Notes under the pieces: generated by a model
The model's database searches: none
Told to the model about the DNA's origin: nothing
Seen by the model: only the letters and a program-made list of their open reading frames with translations
NCBI GenBank assembly: GCA_014377535.1
Contig: JACMPK010000229.1
Location: 1-64,000, forward strand
Origin: Gemmatimonadaceae bacterium
GTDB lineage: Bacteria > Gemmatimonadota > Gemmatimonadetes > Gemmatimonadales > Gemmatimonadaceae
DNA length: 64,000 nucleotides
Reading direction: 5' to 3'
Shown: in pieces, positions 52,829-61,754 of the stretch
Position numbering within the stretch: the stretch's first letter is position 1
How the letters are laid out: the number at the start of each line of letters is the position of its first letter
Made by a program: the position numbers and the translations under genes

Positions 52829-54415
52829 CTAATACTGGTCGGAATCGGCCTCGCAGAAGCACTTCGAGCGGTCGCTCGTGCGCGGCGGTCGCTCGGTGAC
52901 CCTTGTTCTCGCCCTATCCAGCTTGCGGTTGCCGCTTCTCAGGCAGAACATCTGAACATCCTGAAAGGGGCGACACCAAGACCGGCGCGCCTTGAGTAGC
53001 ACGTCGGGATATTGCGATGCCGACGCCTCAAGCAGCGGCTGCGCCGTCGCGCCCTTCAAATAGCGGTCAAAGAAGGCGCGCGAATAAGCATTGATGATGT
53101 TATGAGCGCGCCGCGCGCCGATGGGGCCGTCGAGACCGAGCCACATGTCGAGTGGTGGCGACACGAAATAGGGAAAGTCAGAGAGGTTCTGATGAAACAT
53201 TCCGTGGACAAGCACGAGATAACCGTCCCCTGGAAGCCGATCGAAGACGTGTCGCATCGTGGACTGTGTTTCGTCGATATCCGTCTGCGTCCAACCCTCA
53301 AGGTGCATGGTCTCCGCGTCGCGACTAATCCACATGGTCGGCTGCCGCAGCCCGTCGCGAACGACATCGGTTGGCATATAGACATCCATCGGAAGGCAGG
53401 CTTGAAGCCGCCGATCGCCAAGACACGCTTGCGCAGCGACGGCGCCGCCCAGCGATACGCCAAATACGCCGGCGCGATCGAGGTCCAGCCGGCCGGTCAG
53501 GACGCCGCTGGGATCCGACCGGTTGATCCCCGCGAGCTGGTTCAACGTGAAGCTGACGTCCTGCGCAAGGAAAGGCAGGACGCGGTCCTGGAACCGGCGA
53601 TCTGACATACGTGGGTCGTAGCTCGCCCGGCGTCTATCCGGGAAATCCACGCCAGCCGCCGCGTACGGATGGTCGATTGCTGCGACGACGTAGCCGTGTG
53701 ACACGAGCTCCTCGACCTGGAACGTGTTGTGCTGGCGGACGCCGCCGCGCCCGTGCGAAAAGATCAGTACGGGGAACGCACCGGCGCCATCCGCCATCGG
53801 TGCAGATGGCATGGCATTGGTCATGTCATACTTCAGATGCGCGAAGACCCAGCCCGGCATTCGCAGCAGCCGAGCCACCGGCGCCAATGCTGAGCCGTCC
53901 TGCAAGTAGGGGGCGCGGGTCGCGGACGCATTGGCCTTGGCCGGGTACCAAATCTGCACCATCAGCTGGCGCCGATCATTCGGGTCTGCGGTGAATATCT
54001 CTGCACGGTCGGCATCGATCCAATGATAGGTCAGCGTGCCGATCGCGTATGGCCCGGTCGGAGCCGGAAAGCGGAACACCGGAAATGCGAAGGGCAAGAG
54101 GCAAGTGAGTACGAGCGCAACGGCGCCGAGCGTGATGCCTGCTTGGCGTTCAAGACGTCGCAGGGGGCGGTGCGCACTGTCGTCCGCCGCTCCCTTGACG
54201 TTGGGTAAGAGTGATATCAGCAGAAACGATACTGTCACTGCGTAGGCCGGCGCCATCTGCCAGCGTGCGCCTTCCAACAGCACCTGTGCGCCTGTCGCGA
54301 GCAATGCAGTGAAGGACAGGAAGCGTGTGATGCGCTTGGCGCGCAGCCGAGGAAAAGCGAGCGCAATAAAAGTTGCTGAATTGACAAGCAACAACAAAGA
54401 TTCAAGCGTCCTCAT
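52829..54415 (-). CDS. alpha/beta hydrolase (PAF-acetylhydrolase II/dienelactone hydrolase-like) with N-terminal TM segment
   Basis: LMVQIWYPAKANA, FPVLIFSHGRGG, GVFGVSLGGAVAAQ, VLVHGMFHQNLSDFP. Confidence 0.8.
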   Translation of the reverse strand: MRTLESLLLLVNSATFIALAFPRLRAKRITRFLSFTALLATGAQVLLEGARWQMAPAYAVTVSFLLISLLPNVKGAADDSAHRPLRRLERQAGITLGAVALVLTCLLPFAFPVFRFPAPTGPYAIGTLTYHWIDADRAEIFTADPNDRRQLMVQIWYPAKANASATRAPYLQDGSALAPVARLLRMPGWVFAHLKYDMTNAMPSAPMADGAGAFPVLIFSHGRGGVRQHNTFQVEELVSHGYVVAAIDHPYAAAGVDFPDRRRASYDPRMSDRRFQDRVLPFLAQDVSFTLNQLAGINRSDPSGVLTGRLDLDRAGVFGVSLGGAVAAQACLGDRRLQACLPMDVYMPTDVVRDGLRQPTMWISRDAETMHLEGWTQTDIDETQSTMRHVFDRLPGDGYLVLVHGMFHQNLSDFPYFVSPPLDMWLGLDGPIGARRAHNIINAYSRAFFDRYLKGATAQPLLEASASQYPDVLLKARRSWCRPFQDVQMFCLRSGNRKLDRARTRVTERPPRTSDRSKCFCEADSDQY

Positions 54416-54625
54416 GGGCGACTTGGGTCATCTGCGAAGCGTGCAAGGGCTGACCCCCATAACGCCACAACGATCCCCGTCACGAGCGCCAAGATCACAA
54501 ACATCACGAATGCGTCATGGAATGATTCATAATTCTGAATGAGGCCTCAAGGCATATCGATCATCGTGTGAAACTGCACGGCGACCAAGACGCTTTGGCT
54601 AGCCCGGATTTCTCACCGGGGTATT

Positions 54626-54701
54626 GCATAACAGCCGCCCTATGTGGCATAAGGCGTTTGTCGAGAACGCCTTACACACACATCGGAGACGGCTGTTATG
54701 T
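54626..54701. repeat. 76-bp imperfect palindrome (attC-like?)
   Basis: GCATAACAGCCG...ATGTG..TAAGGCGTT-tgtcgag-AACGCCTTA..CACAT...CGGCTGTTATGT. Confidence 0.7.
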
Positions 54702-54857
54702 CCACAGAGTGTGACCGAGGCCACGGTTGCCGCCGGTACGCCGAAACGGGAAAGACGCATTGGCTCGATACCTCGAAAAAAGAATGCGAGCGAACTGCGG
54801 CAAAGGGATCGTTTCTCGCCTCATCAACATCAGTCGGCGCGCGCTCAGGCGTTCTTG

Positions 54858-55196
54858 TCACCCAAGGACGTTGAGTGCCGCACGAACCGCCATCAATGTC
54901 GCCGGCACACTCCGTTGCACCGCACCCCACACGATCCGGTCATCCAATGCATCGTATGCATGCGCGAGCCGATCCCGGAATCCGGCCAGGTCGCGCCACG
55001 GCACATTCGAAAACCGCTCGCGAAGATCGTCGGTCACGTGTTTCGCCGCTTCACCCATGATCTCGAGATTCCGCAGCGTGGCGTCATATCGCAATCCATC
55101 GGCAACGAACTCTTCGAACGTCAACGCGCCAGTGTAATCAAGCATCCGTTCGGCGCAGCTGACGATCCGCTCGAAGTCGACCCGAGGATCACGCAA
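54858..55196 (-). CDS. hepT: HEPN-domain toxin HepT (copy 1)
   Basis: YDATLRNLEIMGEAAKHVTDDLRERFSNVPWRDLAGFRDRLAHAYDALDDRIVWGAV; RxxxAH-type active site (RLAHAY). Confidence 0.9.
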   Translation of the reverse strand: MRDPRVDFERIVSCAERMLDYTGALTFEEFVADGLRYDATLRNLEIMGEAAKHVTDDLRERFSNVPWRDLAGFRDRLAHAYDALDDRIVWGAVQRSVPATLMAVRAALNVLG

Positions 55197-55476
55197 TGCG
55201 AACCGCGTCCGCTTCGACCTGCGCCCGCAGTCTCGGGGTGAGCTTCTTCAGCGAGACGACGTCGACGCGGCGTCCCAGCAGCGACTCGAGGTCGTCCGTG
55301 AAGTCGAGGAACGTGGGCAGGGTGATCCGGTCAGGGTCGAACTCCACGATCAGATCGACGTCGCTGGTCTCTGTCGCTTCACCACGCGCCATCGAGCCGA
55401 ACAGCAGCAGGTCTCGGACACCATACCATCGCCGCCAGTCGCCCCCGGTTCGAACGGAGAACGGCGAGAACCGCAT
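55189..55476 (-). CDS. mntA: MntA-type nucleotidyltransferase antitoxin (copy 1)
   Basis: YGVRDLLLFGSMARGEATETSDVDLIVEF MNT signature; overlaps hepT. Confidence 0.88.
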   Translation of the reverse strand: MRFSPFSVRTGGDWRRWYGVRDLLLFGSMARGEATETSDVDLIVEFDPDRITLPTFLDFTDDLESLLGRRVDVVSLKKLTPRLRAQVEADAVRIA

Positions 55477-55570
55477 CGCGGACCGGGACGGTCGCGGAGA
55501 GGACTGTGGCCGGCGGCATCATCCGAGAAATCTGGCGCCTGCGCCCCGCTGGTGACAGCAAACCAACCGG

Positions 55571-55608
55571 AAAAACGAAAACCCGGCCGCCAATTTCGCC
55601 AGCCGGGC
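55571..55608 (-). terminator. intrinsic terminator-like hairpin T1
   Basis: Minus strand CCCGGCtggcgaaattggcgGCCGGGTTTTCGTTTTT, directly 3' of repeat R1. Confidence 0.75.
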
Positions 55609-55617
55609 CCTCATCTA

Positions 55618-55686
55618 TTGCCCCTCCTGGGCTCGAACCAGGACTCTTCTGATCCAGAATGTGGCTGACCGGAAGAAGTGTGTGAC
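55618..55686 (-). repeat. R1: tRNA-Gln(CUG) 3'-half repeat (core 55618-55659)
   Basis: Minus strand TTCTGGA-TCAGA-AGAGT-CCTGGTTCGAGCCCAGG-AGGGGCA-A: anticodon loop, stem 3' strand, T-arm, acceptor 3' strand. Confidence 0.85.
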
Positions 55687-55814
55687 CAGCCATCCAACCT
55701 GCTTACGCACCGACGCATGCGAGCGACGAGCCATCCTGCGGCCGTGGTCGAGGCTTCGGTCGCAGCCTACCTCAGCGCTGTTACGTCGATTACGCCCGCA
55801 GACCACACGCGCAA

Positions 55815-55935
55815 CGTATAAACTGCCGATAGTATTATTTTATGCAGCTTATAGACTGCTTGTTTTATCATATGCAGTCTTCAACATGCTATTGATTGTC
55901 ATTTAGGCAGTGTTTACTATGCCTTTAGGTAGAAT
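55815..55935. promoter_or_regulatory. AT-rich promoter/operator region of the mobile-mystery operon
   Basis: AT-rich island with repeated CTGC/GCAG motifs (AAACTGCC...GGCAGTGTTT; TATGCAG..CTGC) upstream of 55992. Confidence 0.4.
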
Positions 55936-55991
55936 TCCCTGAGCTCGTCCACTCCGCCTACGCCGCGCTTTCCGCTCCACCAATCGCCGCC

Positions 55992-56513
55992 ATGCCCGTC
56001 CGCGCCGACACACAATGGCTCCGACTTCGTCAGGCCATCGCCCTGCTTGAGCCATGGCAGACACTGCGCTCGGCGCGCGCACCCAGCCAAGGCTGGGTGT
56101 CCACGATCCGTCGGGGGCTCGGCATGAGCAGCGCGCAACTCGCTGTGCGGATGCAATTCAGTCGGCAGTCGCTCGAGGCGCTCGAGGCACGCGAAGTCGC
56201 CGGCACAGCGACCATCGAGGCCCTCCGTCGCGCCGCTGACGCGCTCGATTGCGATCTTGTCTACGCCCTCGTTCCGCGGCAGGGGTCACTCGACGACGTC
56301 GTCACGGCACAAGCGCGCCGGGTCGCCACGCGGCTCGTCGGTCGCGCCGGACACACGATGGCGCTCGAGCAACAGACCGTCGCGGGGAGCGAGACGGAGC
56401 AGCAGATCGCAGTCCTCACCCGCCGCCTCCTGGCCGAATGGCCGCGGGGTCTCTGGGATGAGATCGCCCATCTGTCGCCCCGCGACGAACGCCCGGCTGG
56501 CGACGTGGCATGA
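55992..56513 (+). CDS. mobile mystery protein A (Xre-type HTH)
   Basis: GWVSTIRRGLGMSSAQLAVRMQFSRQSLEALEAREVAGTATIEALRRAADALDCDLVYALVPR. Confidence 0.88.
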   Translation: MPVRADTQWLRLRQAIALLEPWQTLRSARAPSQGWVSTIRRGLGMSSAQLAVRMQFSRQSLEALEAREVAGTATIEALRRAADALDCDLVYALVPRQGSLDDVVTAQARRVATRLVGRAGHTMALEQQTVAGSETEQQIAVLTRRLLAEWPRGLWDEIAHLSPRDERPAGDVA

Positions 56514-57154
56514 CGTCGCCAGCCGGGAATGGTGTCTCGCCGGTGCGGTGGGGCACTTTCGCTGTCGGCGTTCACGTCGCCGGTGCCACGCCGGTCGATC
56601 CCGACGAGGCGGCGGACCTCATCCCCAGCGGCGTCGAGACGGTCGACCAGCTCAATGCCTTCGAACAGACGAACATCCTGTCCGCGACGGAGTGGGCCCT
56701 TCGCCATCGGCGGCGTCACACACCGGCGACGGTGCTCAGCGAAGCGTTCCTGTTCGGCCTGCATCGTCGCATGTTCGACGAAACGTGGCGATGGGCGGGC
56801 GAACCTCGCCGCACCGACAAGAACATCGGCGTCCATTGGCCGACCATTCGCATCGCGCTGCGCGAGCGCGTGAAGGACGCGCAGTTGTGGCTGGCCGAAT
56901 CGGTCTTCACGACTGACGAGGTGGCACTGCGTCTGCACCACGGCGTCGTGCTGGTCCATCCCTTCTCGAACGGGAACGGTCGGTGGAGCCGCCTGGTGGC
57001 AGACACCCTGATGCATGCACACCAGCAGTCACCATTCGACTGGGGCGCGGCGCACCTGACGAGCACCGGGGAAGCTCGAACGGCGTACCTCACGGCTCTC
57101 CGGGCGGCAGATCGCGGAGACTTTGCCCCGCTAATGCGATTCGCACGCTCGTAA
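56510..57154 (+). CDS. mobile mystery protein B (Fic domain)
   Basis: ATGA overlap; LHHGVVLVHPFSNGNGRWSRLVADTLM Fic motif (HPFxNGNGR). Confidence 0.92.
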   Translation: MTSPAGNGVSPVRWGTFAVGVHVAGATPVDPDEAADLIPSGVETVDQLNAFEQTNILSATEWALRHRRRHTPATVLSEAFLFGLHRRMFDETWRWAGEPRRTDKNIGVHWPTIRIALRERVKDAQLWLAESVFTTDEVALRLHHGVVLVHPFSNGNGRWSRLVADTLMHAHQQSPFDWGAAHLTSTGEARTAYLTALRAADRGDFAPLMRFARS

Positions 57155-57311
57155 CTACTGTGAACCACGAGCGCTGTTGGATCTCCGATCCGCGGCCAGC
57201 CCCGCACGGCAGCAACGCTGACACAAACGCCGGGGTTGCCCGCTCGTGGTGCGGGGCTGAACGGTCGCATGCATCAATCTCGCGCGCGTTGCCGATTCTT
57301 AAGCGCACCAC

Positions 57312-57353
57312 AAGACCAAACGACCGCCGGCGCCTCTTCGGAACCGACGGTCG
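57312..57353 (-). terminator. terminator-like hairpin T2
   Basis: CGACCG...CGGTCG stem followed on the minus strand by TTTGGTCTT; 3' of R2. Confidence 0.6.
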
Positions 57354-57361
57354 CTCAGCTA

Positions 57362-57430
57362 TTGCCCCTCCTGGGCTCGAACCAGGACTCTTCTGATCCA
57401 GAATGTGGCTGACCAGAAGAAATGTGTGAC
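57362..57430 (-). repeat. R2: tRNA-Gln 3'-half repeat (core 57362-57403)
   Basis: Core identical to R1, extension TGTGGCTGACCAGAAGAAATGTGTGAC. Confidence 0.85.
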
Positions 57431-57655
57431 TGGGGCGTCGGCACGACGCTGGCATCGGACCGAGCGTGGCTCGGCAAGGAAGACCGCCGCAGGCGGACGC
57501 CGACACAGCGACTCATTTCAGCCCTGCGGGGCACTCAGCCCCTGCGGCGGAGAGGACCGACAAACGGGCGCCTTGCGAACGCGCCAGCGCATCAGCATCT
57601 CGCTGCACGTGTCGGGTAGCGCACGGCCAGACTGCGCGCTGGCAAAGACCGACAA

Positions 57656-58525
57656 TCAGACAACAGACGGCCGCGCATCCATTCCGGGGTCGGCCTGCAC
57701 GCGTGCGTACCAAGCGTCGTCGTCCAGCGCACCCCACTCGACCCAGGCCTCGTCGCTGAGCGACGCGCGCCACTGCAGGAAGGGCGCAGCGTCGGGCCCC
57801 ACCGGGTGCCTGAATTGCCAGCTGCCGCCGTCGGCAATCTCGACCAGCTTGTCGGCCACCACGTCAGGCGGTGTCGGCTGCTGCAGCGCGGCGACGAACA
57901 TCGCGGCCATGCGCCGCTGGTTGGGGTAGGCCGACGCATCGCCCGCCACGCTGATGTGGCGTGCCATGTCAGTATCGATAATGCCGGGCTCGACCACGCA
58001 GACGCGGATGCCGAAGGGCTTGACCTCCTGCGCCAGACACTCAGAGACGGCCTCGAGTGCAAACTTCGACGCCGCGTACGCACCCATCGGTGACGTCGCG
58101 AGCTTGCCGGAAATCGACGTCACGTTGACGATGCAGCCGCTGCGCCGCGCGCGCATGCCCGGCAGCACAGCCTGGATGCAGCGGATGGCGCCGAAGCAGT
58201 TGGTTTCCATCACGTCGCGGAAGGCCGAGACAGGCATCTCTTCTACCGACCCCGTGCGCTCGATGCCGGCATTATTAACCAGCACGTCGACCGGCCCCAA
58301 CTCGGCCTCGATGCGGCGCACCGCCTGCTGCACCGAGGCATCGTCATCGACGTCCATGGTGAAGACCGACACGGCCAGACGCTCGGAGGCCGCCGCGCGC
58401 GCGAGTTCGGGCGCTGCCGCCGGGTTGCGCATGGTGGCAGCCACCGTGTGGCCGGCACGCGCGAAGGCCAGTGCGGTGGCAAGGCCGATACCTCGGCTGG
58501 TGCCTGTGACGAGAACGGTGCTCAT
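57656..58525 (-). CDS. short-chain dehydrogenase/reductase
   Basis: VLVTGTSRGIGLATALAFA, NNAGIERTG, YAASKFALEA. Confidence 0.93.
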   Translation of the reverse strand: MSTVLVTGTSRGIGLATALAFARAGHTVAATMRNPAAAPELARAAASERLAVSVFTMDVDDDASVQQAVRRIEAELGPVDVLVNNAGIERTGSVEEMPVSAFRDVMETNCFGAIRCIQAVLPGMRARRSGCIVNVTSISGKLATSPMGAYAASKFALEAVSECLAQEVKPFGIRVCVVEPGIIDTDMARHISVAGDASAYPNQRRMAAMFVAALQQPTPPDVVADKLVEIADGGSWQFRHPVGPDAAPFLQWRASLSDEAWVEWGALDDDAWYARVQADPGMDARPSVV

Positions 58526-59006
58526 GGCGGACTCCTCGGCTGTGGAGGCTCGTGGGGGTTGAACGTCATAGACATGCAGAGTTTAGTCCGCGTGTGTGCG
58601 GCAGGCCATGCCGCCAGGCCGCGGCCACAGCATCCTGTTGGCGATGGACTCGACTCGCGGCGGCCACGACTCACTGCCGCGATTGGAAGCACTTGGCGCC
58701 AGTGGCGCATTTCGCCGTCGAGCCCATCGTCCTGGTGATGGGATCGGCGAGGGCATCACTGTACTCGCGGCGCACGACTTGGTGAAACCGAGCTTGGTTC
58801 AGCCTGGCTGTCGGCGTAATGTGGCAATGCGCGCTCTCACCGCGCGAAACGCTGCAGCCGCATCTGGCGGGTTGCCGATTCAGTGTCTCGACAACCCCAG
58901 CTCGTAATGGCTAGGCACTGTGAACAACCTGTCCGTCAACTACAGCGAGTTCAGCGGCGAAAGCGCCCCGAACGAAACCGAGGGTAACCCAAGCAACACC
59001 CAAGCG

Positions 59007-59034
59007 AAAAACGGCACCCCGCAAGGAGTGCCGT
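59007..59034 (-). terminator. intrinsic terminator-like hairpin T3
   Basis: Minus strand ACGGCACTCCTTGCGGGGTGCCGTTTTTCGC; 3' of R3. Confidence 0.75.
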
Positions 59035-59055
59035 AAATCGCTGTACCACTTTCTA

Positions 59056-59124
59056 TTGCCCCTCCTGGGCTCGAACCAGGACTCTTCTGATAAAGAATGT
59101 GGCTGAACAGAGCAGCCGTGTGAC
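59056..59124 (-). repeat. R3: tRNA-Gln 3'-half repeat (core 59056-59097)
   Basis: Same T-arm/acceptor; loop altered (TTCTTTA instead of TTCTGGA); extension partly conserved. Confidence 0.82.
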
Positions 59125-59201
59125 CAACGCCGCACGGTGGTTGCCGATGACGAGAAAGACGTGCACCAGATCGCTCGACGTCGGTCGCGACGCCAGCACG
59201 C

Positions 59202-59525
59202 TCAATCGAGTATCGTCACTCCGTGCTTTCGAATGACGGTCAGCATCTTCAGCGCGAGACCGCTCGGCCGCTTCGCACCGATCTCCCACTTTTCGACAGT
59301 GCTGGCACTGGTGTTGAGTCTACGCGCGAACAGGGCCTGACTCAGTCGCGCACTCTCACGAATCTTTTTGATCTGCGCCGGCGTCAGTGGTTCAGGATCG
59401 ACGAACGCGGCTTCATCGAAGTCTCGCATCGTCGCCTTGCTGATCGCCCCGACCCTGTGCACGGCCGCAGCGGCGGTATGGATCGCCTCGAACGCGTCGC
59501 TCGTGTATCTAGTTCTTGTCGCCAT
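59202..59525 (-). CDS. HigA-like Xre antitoxin (copy 1)
   Basis: PLTPAQIKKIRESARLSQALFARRLNTSASTVEKWEIGAKRPSGLALKML. Confidence 0.88.
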   Translation of the reverse strand: MATRTRYTSDAFEAIHTAAAAVHRVGAISKATMRDFDEAAFVDPEPLTPAQIKKIRESARLSQALFARRLNTSASTVEKWEIGAKRPSGLALKMLTVIRKHGVTILD

Positions 59526-59889
59526 GGCAAATCTCCACGAGATCCTTGTCATTGAGCAAAGCGCCGACGCGGACCGCTGTCAGCTGCTCATACGCCTTCG
59601 CGAGATCACGGAAACCCTTTAGCTCGGCATCGGTGATGTTGGCCCGGTCTTTCTTCGCGAACAGGTACGTGAGTACCCAATACCGCCGTCCCTTCGCCAA
59701 GATGATGCTGCGGTAGAGGTTCCCGCCGACACGTTTCTTGTACACGCCACTTCCGAGATCGTCGCACTTGCCGTCGCGTGCCTGCCGGACGGCCAGACAC
59801 AATTCGGCGCCACCAATCCCAGCCTTGCCGGCCGCCTTGGAGAACCACGCTGTCTTGAAGACCCGCTCATGTGGATGCGGATTGGGCAT
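59509..59889 (-). CDS. HigB/RelE-family toxin (copy 1; PF06296-like)
   Basis: VFKTAWFSKAAGKAGIGGAELCLAVRQARDGKCDDLGSGVYKKRVGGNLYRSIILAKGRRYWVLTYLFAKKDRANI; start chosen so the operator lies upstream. Confidence 0.88.
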   Translation of the reverse strand: MPNPHPHERVFKTAWFSKAAGKAGIGGAELCLAVRQARDGKCDDLGSGVYKKRVGGNLYRSIILAKGRRYWVLTYLFAKKDRANITDAELKGFRDLAKAYEQLTAVRVGALLNDKDLVEICHGDKN

Positions 59890-59898
59890 CTGTGGATA

Positions 59899-59917
59899 TG
59901 TAGCACTCAGTGCTACA
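59899..59917. promoter_or_regulatory. 19-bp operator palindrome TGTAGCACTCAGTGCTACA (copy 1)
   Basis: Palindrome with one central base just upstream of HigB copy 1; identical copy at 63942-63960. Confidence 0.8.
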
Positions 59918-59964
59918 CAAAACAAGACGCCGGTGAAGACTCTGCGGAACATGGCAATGCTCTA

Positions 59965-60005
59965 AAGACAAACGACCGTCAGCGCCCTCTCAGCGCCGAC
60001 GGTCG
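59965..60005 (-). terminator. terminator-like hairpin T4
   Basis: CGACCGTC...GACGGTCG stem, minus-strand TTTGTCTTT tail; 3' of R4. Confidence 0.65.
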
Positions 60006-60013
60006 CTTACCTG

Positions 60014-60081
60014 TTACCCTCCTGGGCTCGAACCAGGACTCTTCTGATCCAGAATGTGGCTGAACAGAAGAAACGTGTGAC
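60014..60081 (-). repeat. R4: tRNA-Gln 3'-half repeat (core 60014-60054)
   Basis: Core as R1 with slightly degraded acceptor (TTACCCTCCTGGG). Confidence 0.83.
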
Positions 60082-60115
60082 TGAGCCGCACGGCACGAGG
60101 CAGGTTCGTTCTGAC

Positions 60116-60898
60116 TTACGGCTGGAGTATCACGCCCGCCAGCACGCTTCCGGCATCGGTGACGGCGAACTCACTGACTGCAATGAGGACCACTGCCATG
60201 ACCGCGTAGCCTGCCGTGAGCGCGCGGTCGGTAGCACCACTCAAGACGGAGCGAACCAATACCAGCACGGCACCGAACGTCAGGATGGGACCGTAGATCC
60301 CTTGCGATCCTGCCTCGCCAAACACGGGAAACAACACCGGCATGCGAACGGTCGCACCGGCGAGGATACTCAAGCTTGCGAGCAACATCGCGGACTTGTG
60401 AAGCTTCGGTCGTTTCCGCAGGAGCACGCCGGCGAAGACGAAGAGCGAGAAGAGCGCCACTTCGGAGAGCATGACGAGCAGAAACTGTTGATACGTCATG
60501 CCCCAGAAGGGTGCGGTCGGCATTTCCCGAACCGATTCGACGGCGAGCATCATTCCGCTGGTGGCAGCCACAGCCGCGACCAGAATCCCATACCAGCCGA
60601 GTCGCATGTGCACACGCAGCCGTCGGGCGGGCACGAGCAGCGACTGCACGAGAAAGAGCAGCAACCACGCCGACAACGCCGTACCGTGGACGAATACGAG
60701 CGCCGCTAATTGCGGCGATATCGTCCGCCCTGCCATGCCCTTTCCCCGCAGATAGTACGGGTGAAAGCCCGCGACCATGAGCGCCAGCATGATGATCGCC
60801 GCGACAGCAAAGAAATAGCGCCCGCGCTGCGGTCGGCGCGTCCGAGCGCCCATCGCTGCGTGCGCGACGCCTTCGTGCTCGGTGGCCGTGGCACTCAT
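60116..60898 (-). CDS. multi-TM membrane protein of unknown function
   Basis: Seven or so hydrophobic segments (RYFFAVAAIIMLALMVAGFHPYYL...LGWYGILVAAVAATSGMMLAV...). Confidence 0.75.
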   Translation of the reverse strand: MSATATEHEGVAHAAMGARTRRPQRGRYFFAVAAIIMLALMVAGFHPYYLRGKGMAGRTISPQLAALVFVHGTALSAWLLLFLVQSLLVPARRLRVHMRLGWYGILVAAVAATSGMMLAVESVREMPTAPFWGMTYQQFLLVMLSEVALFSLFVFAGVLLRKRPKLHKSAMLLASLSILAGATVRMPVLFPVFGEAGSQGIYGPILTFGAVLVLVRSVLSGATDRALTAGYAVMAVVLIAVSEFAVTDAGSVLAGVILQP

Positions 60899-60965
60899 TT
60901 GTGGTCCGCTCCGATCATTGGGTCGATCATGGGTCAAAGTCCTTGAACGCTGGCTACGTGGAATG

Positions 60966-61331
60966 TCACCGACCGTGATCAACTCGCACGACATCGACGT
61001 CAGTCGGCAGGTCGAGCGCCGCACGAACCGCCATCACCGTCTCCGGCACGCTGCGTTGCACCGCATCCCACACAACCCGGTCGTCGAGCGCATCACAGGC
61101 ATGCGTGAGCCGATCCCGGAATCCGGCCAAGTCGCGCCACGGTACGTCCGCGAACCGCTCGCGGACTGCGTCGGTCACGCGTTTCGCGGCCTCAGCCATG
61201 ATCTCGAGATTCCGCAGCGTGGCGTCGTAACGCAGTCCGTCGGCAACGAACTCCTCGAACGTCAGCGCGTCGGTGTATTCGAGCACCCGCGGCGCAGAGG
61301 ACGATCCGCTCGAAGTCGATTCGTGGATCAC
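60966..61331 (-). CDS. hepT: HEPN-domain toxin HepT (copy 2)
   Basis: Paralogue of 54858-55196; RLTHACDALDDR in place of RLAHAYDALDDR. Confidence 0.87.
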   Translation of the reverse strand: MIHESTSSGSSSAPRVLEYTDALTFEEFVADGLRYDATLRNLEIMAEAAKRVTDAVRERFADVPWRDLAGFRDRLTHACDALDDRVVWDAVQRSVPETVMAVRAALDLPTDVDVVRVDHGR

Positions 61332-61567
61332 GCAACGCGAACCGCCTCGGCTTCGACCTGCGCGCGCAGTCTCGGGGTGAGCTTCTTCAGCGAGACGACG
61401 TCGACGCGGCGCCCCAGCAGTGCCTCGAGGTCGTCCGTGAAGTCAAGGAAGGTGGGTAGCGTGATCCGGTCCGGGTCGAGCTCCACGACCAGATCGACGT
61501 CACTGGCCGCTGTCGCTTCACCACGCGCCACCGAGCCGAACAGCAGCAGGTCGCGGACACCATACAT
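61328..61567 (-). CDS. mntA: MntA-type nucleotidyltransferase antitoxin (copy 2)
   Basis: MYGVRDLLLFGSVARGEATAASDVDLVVELDPDRITLP; paralogue of copy 1. Confidence 0.87.
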   Translation of the reverse strand: MYGVRDLLLFGSVARGEATAASDVDLVVELDPDRITLPTFLDFTDDLEALLGRRVDVVSLKKLTPRLRAQVEAEAVRVA

Positions 61568-61707
61568 CGCGACCAGTCGCCCCGGTTCGAACGGAGCACG
61601 GCAAGAACCGCATCGCGGACTGGGTCGGTCGCGGAGAGGACTGTGGCCGGCGGCTTCATCCGAGAAAACTGGCGCCTGCGCGCCGCTGGTGACAGCAGGC
61701 CACCCGG

Positions 61708-61744
61708 GAAAAGGAAAACCCGGCCGCCAATTTCGGCGGCCGGG
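61708..61744 (-). terminator. intrinsic terminator T5
   Basis: Perfect 10-bp stem CCCGGCCGCC-aatttc-GGCGGCCGGG with minus-strand TTTTCCTTTT tail; 3' of R5. Confidence 0.85.
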
Positions 61745-61754
61745 CCCTCTTCAA

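Noticed and set aside
58596-58907. ORF between the SDR gene and R3 as an additional cassette gene
   Set aside because: No motif and poor coding composition; left unannotated.
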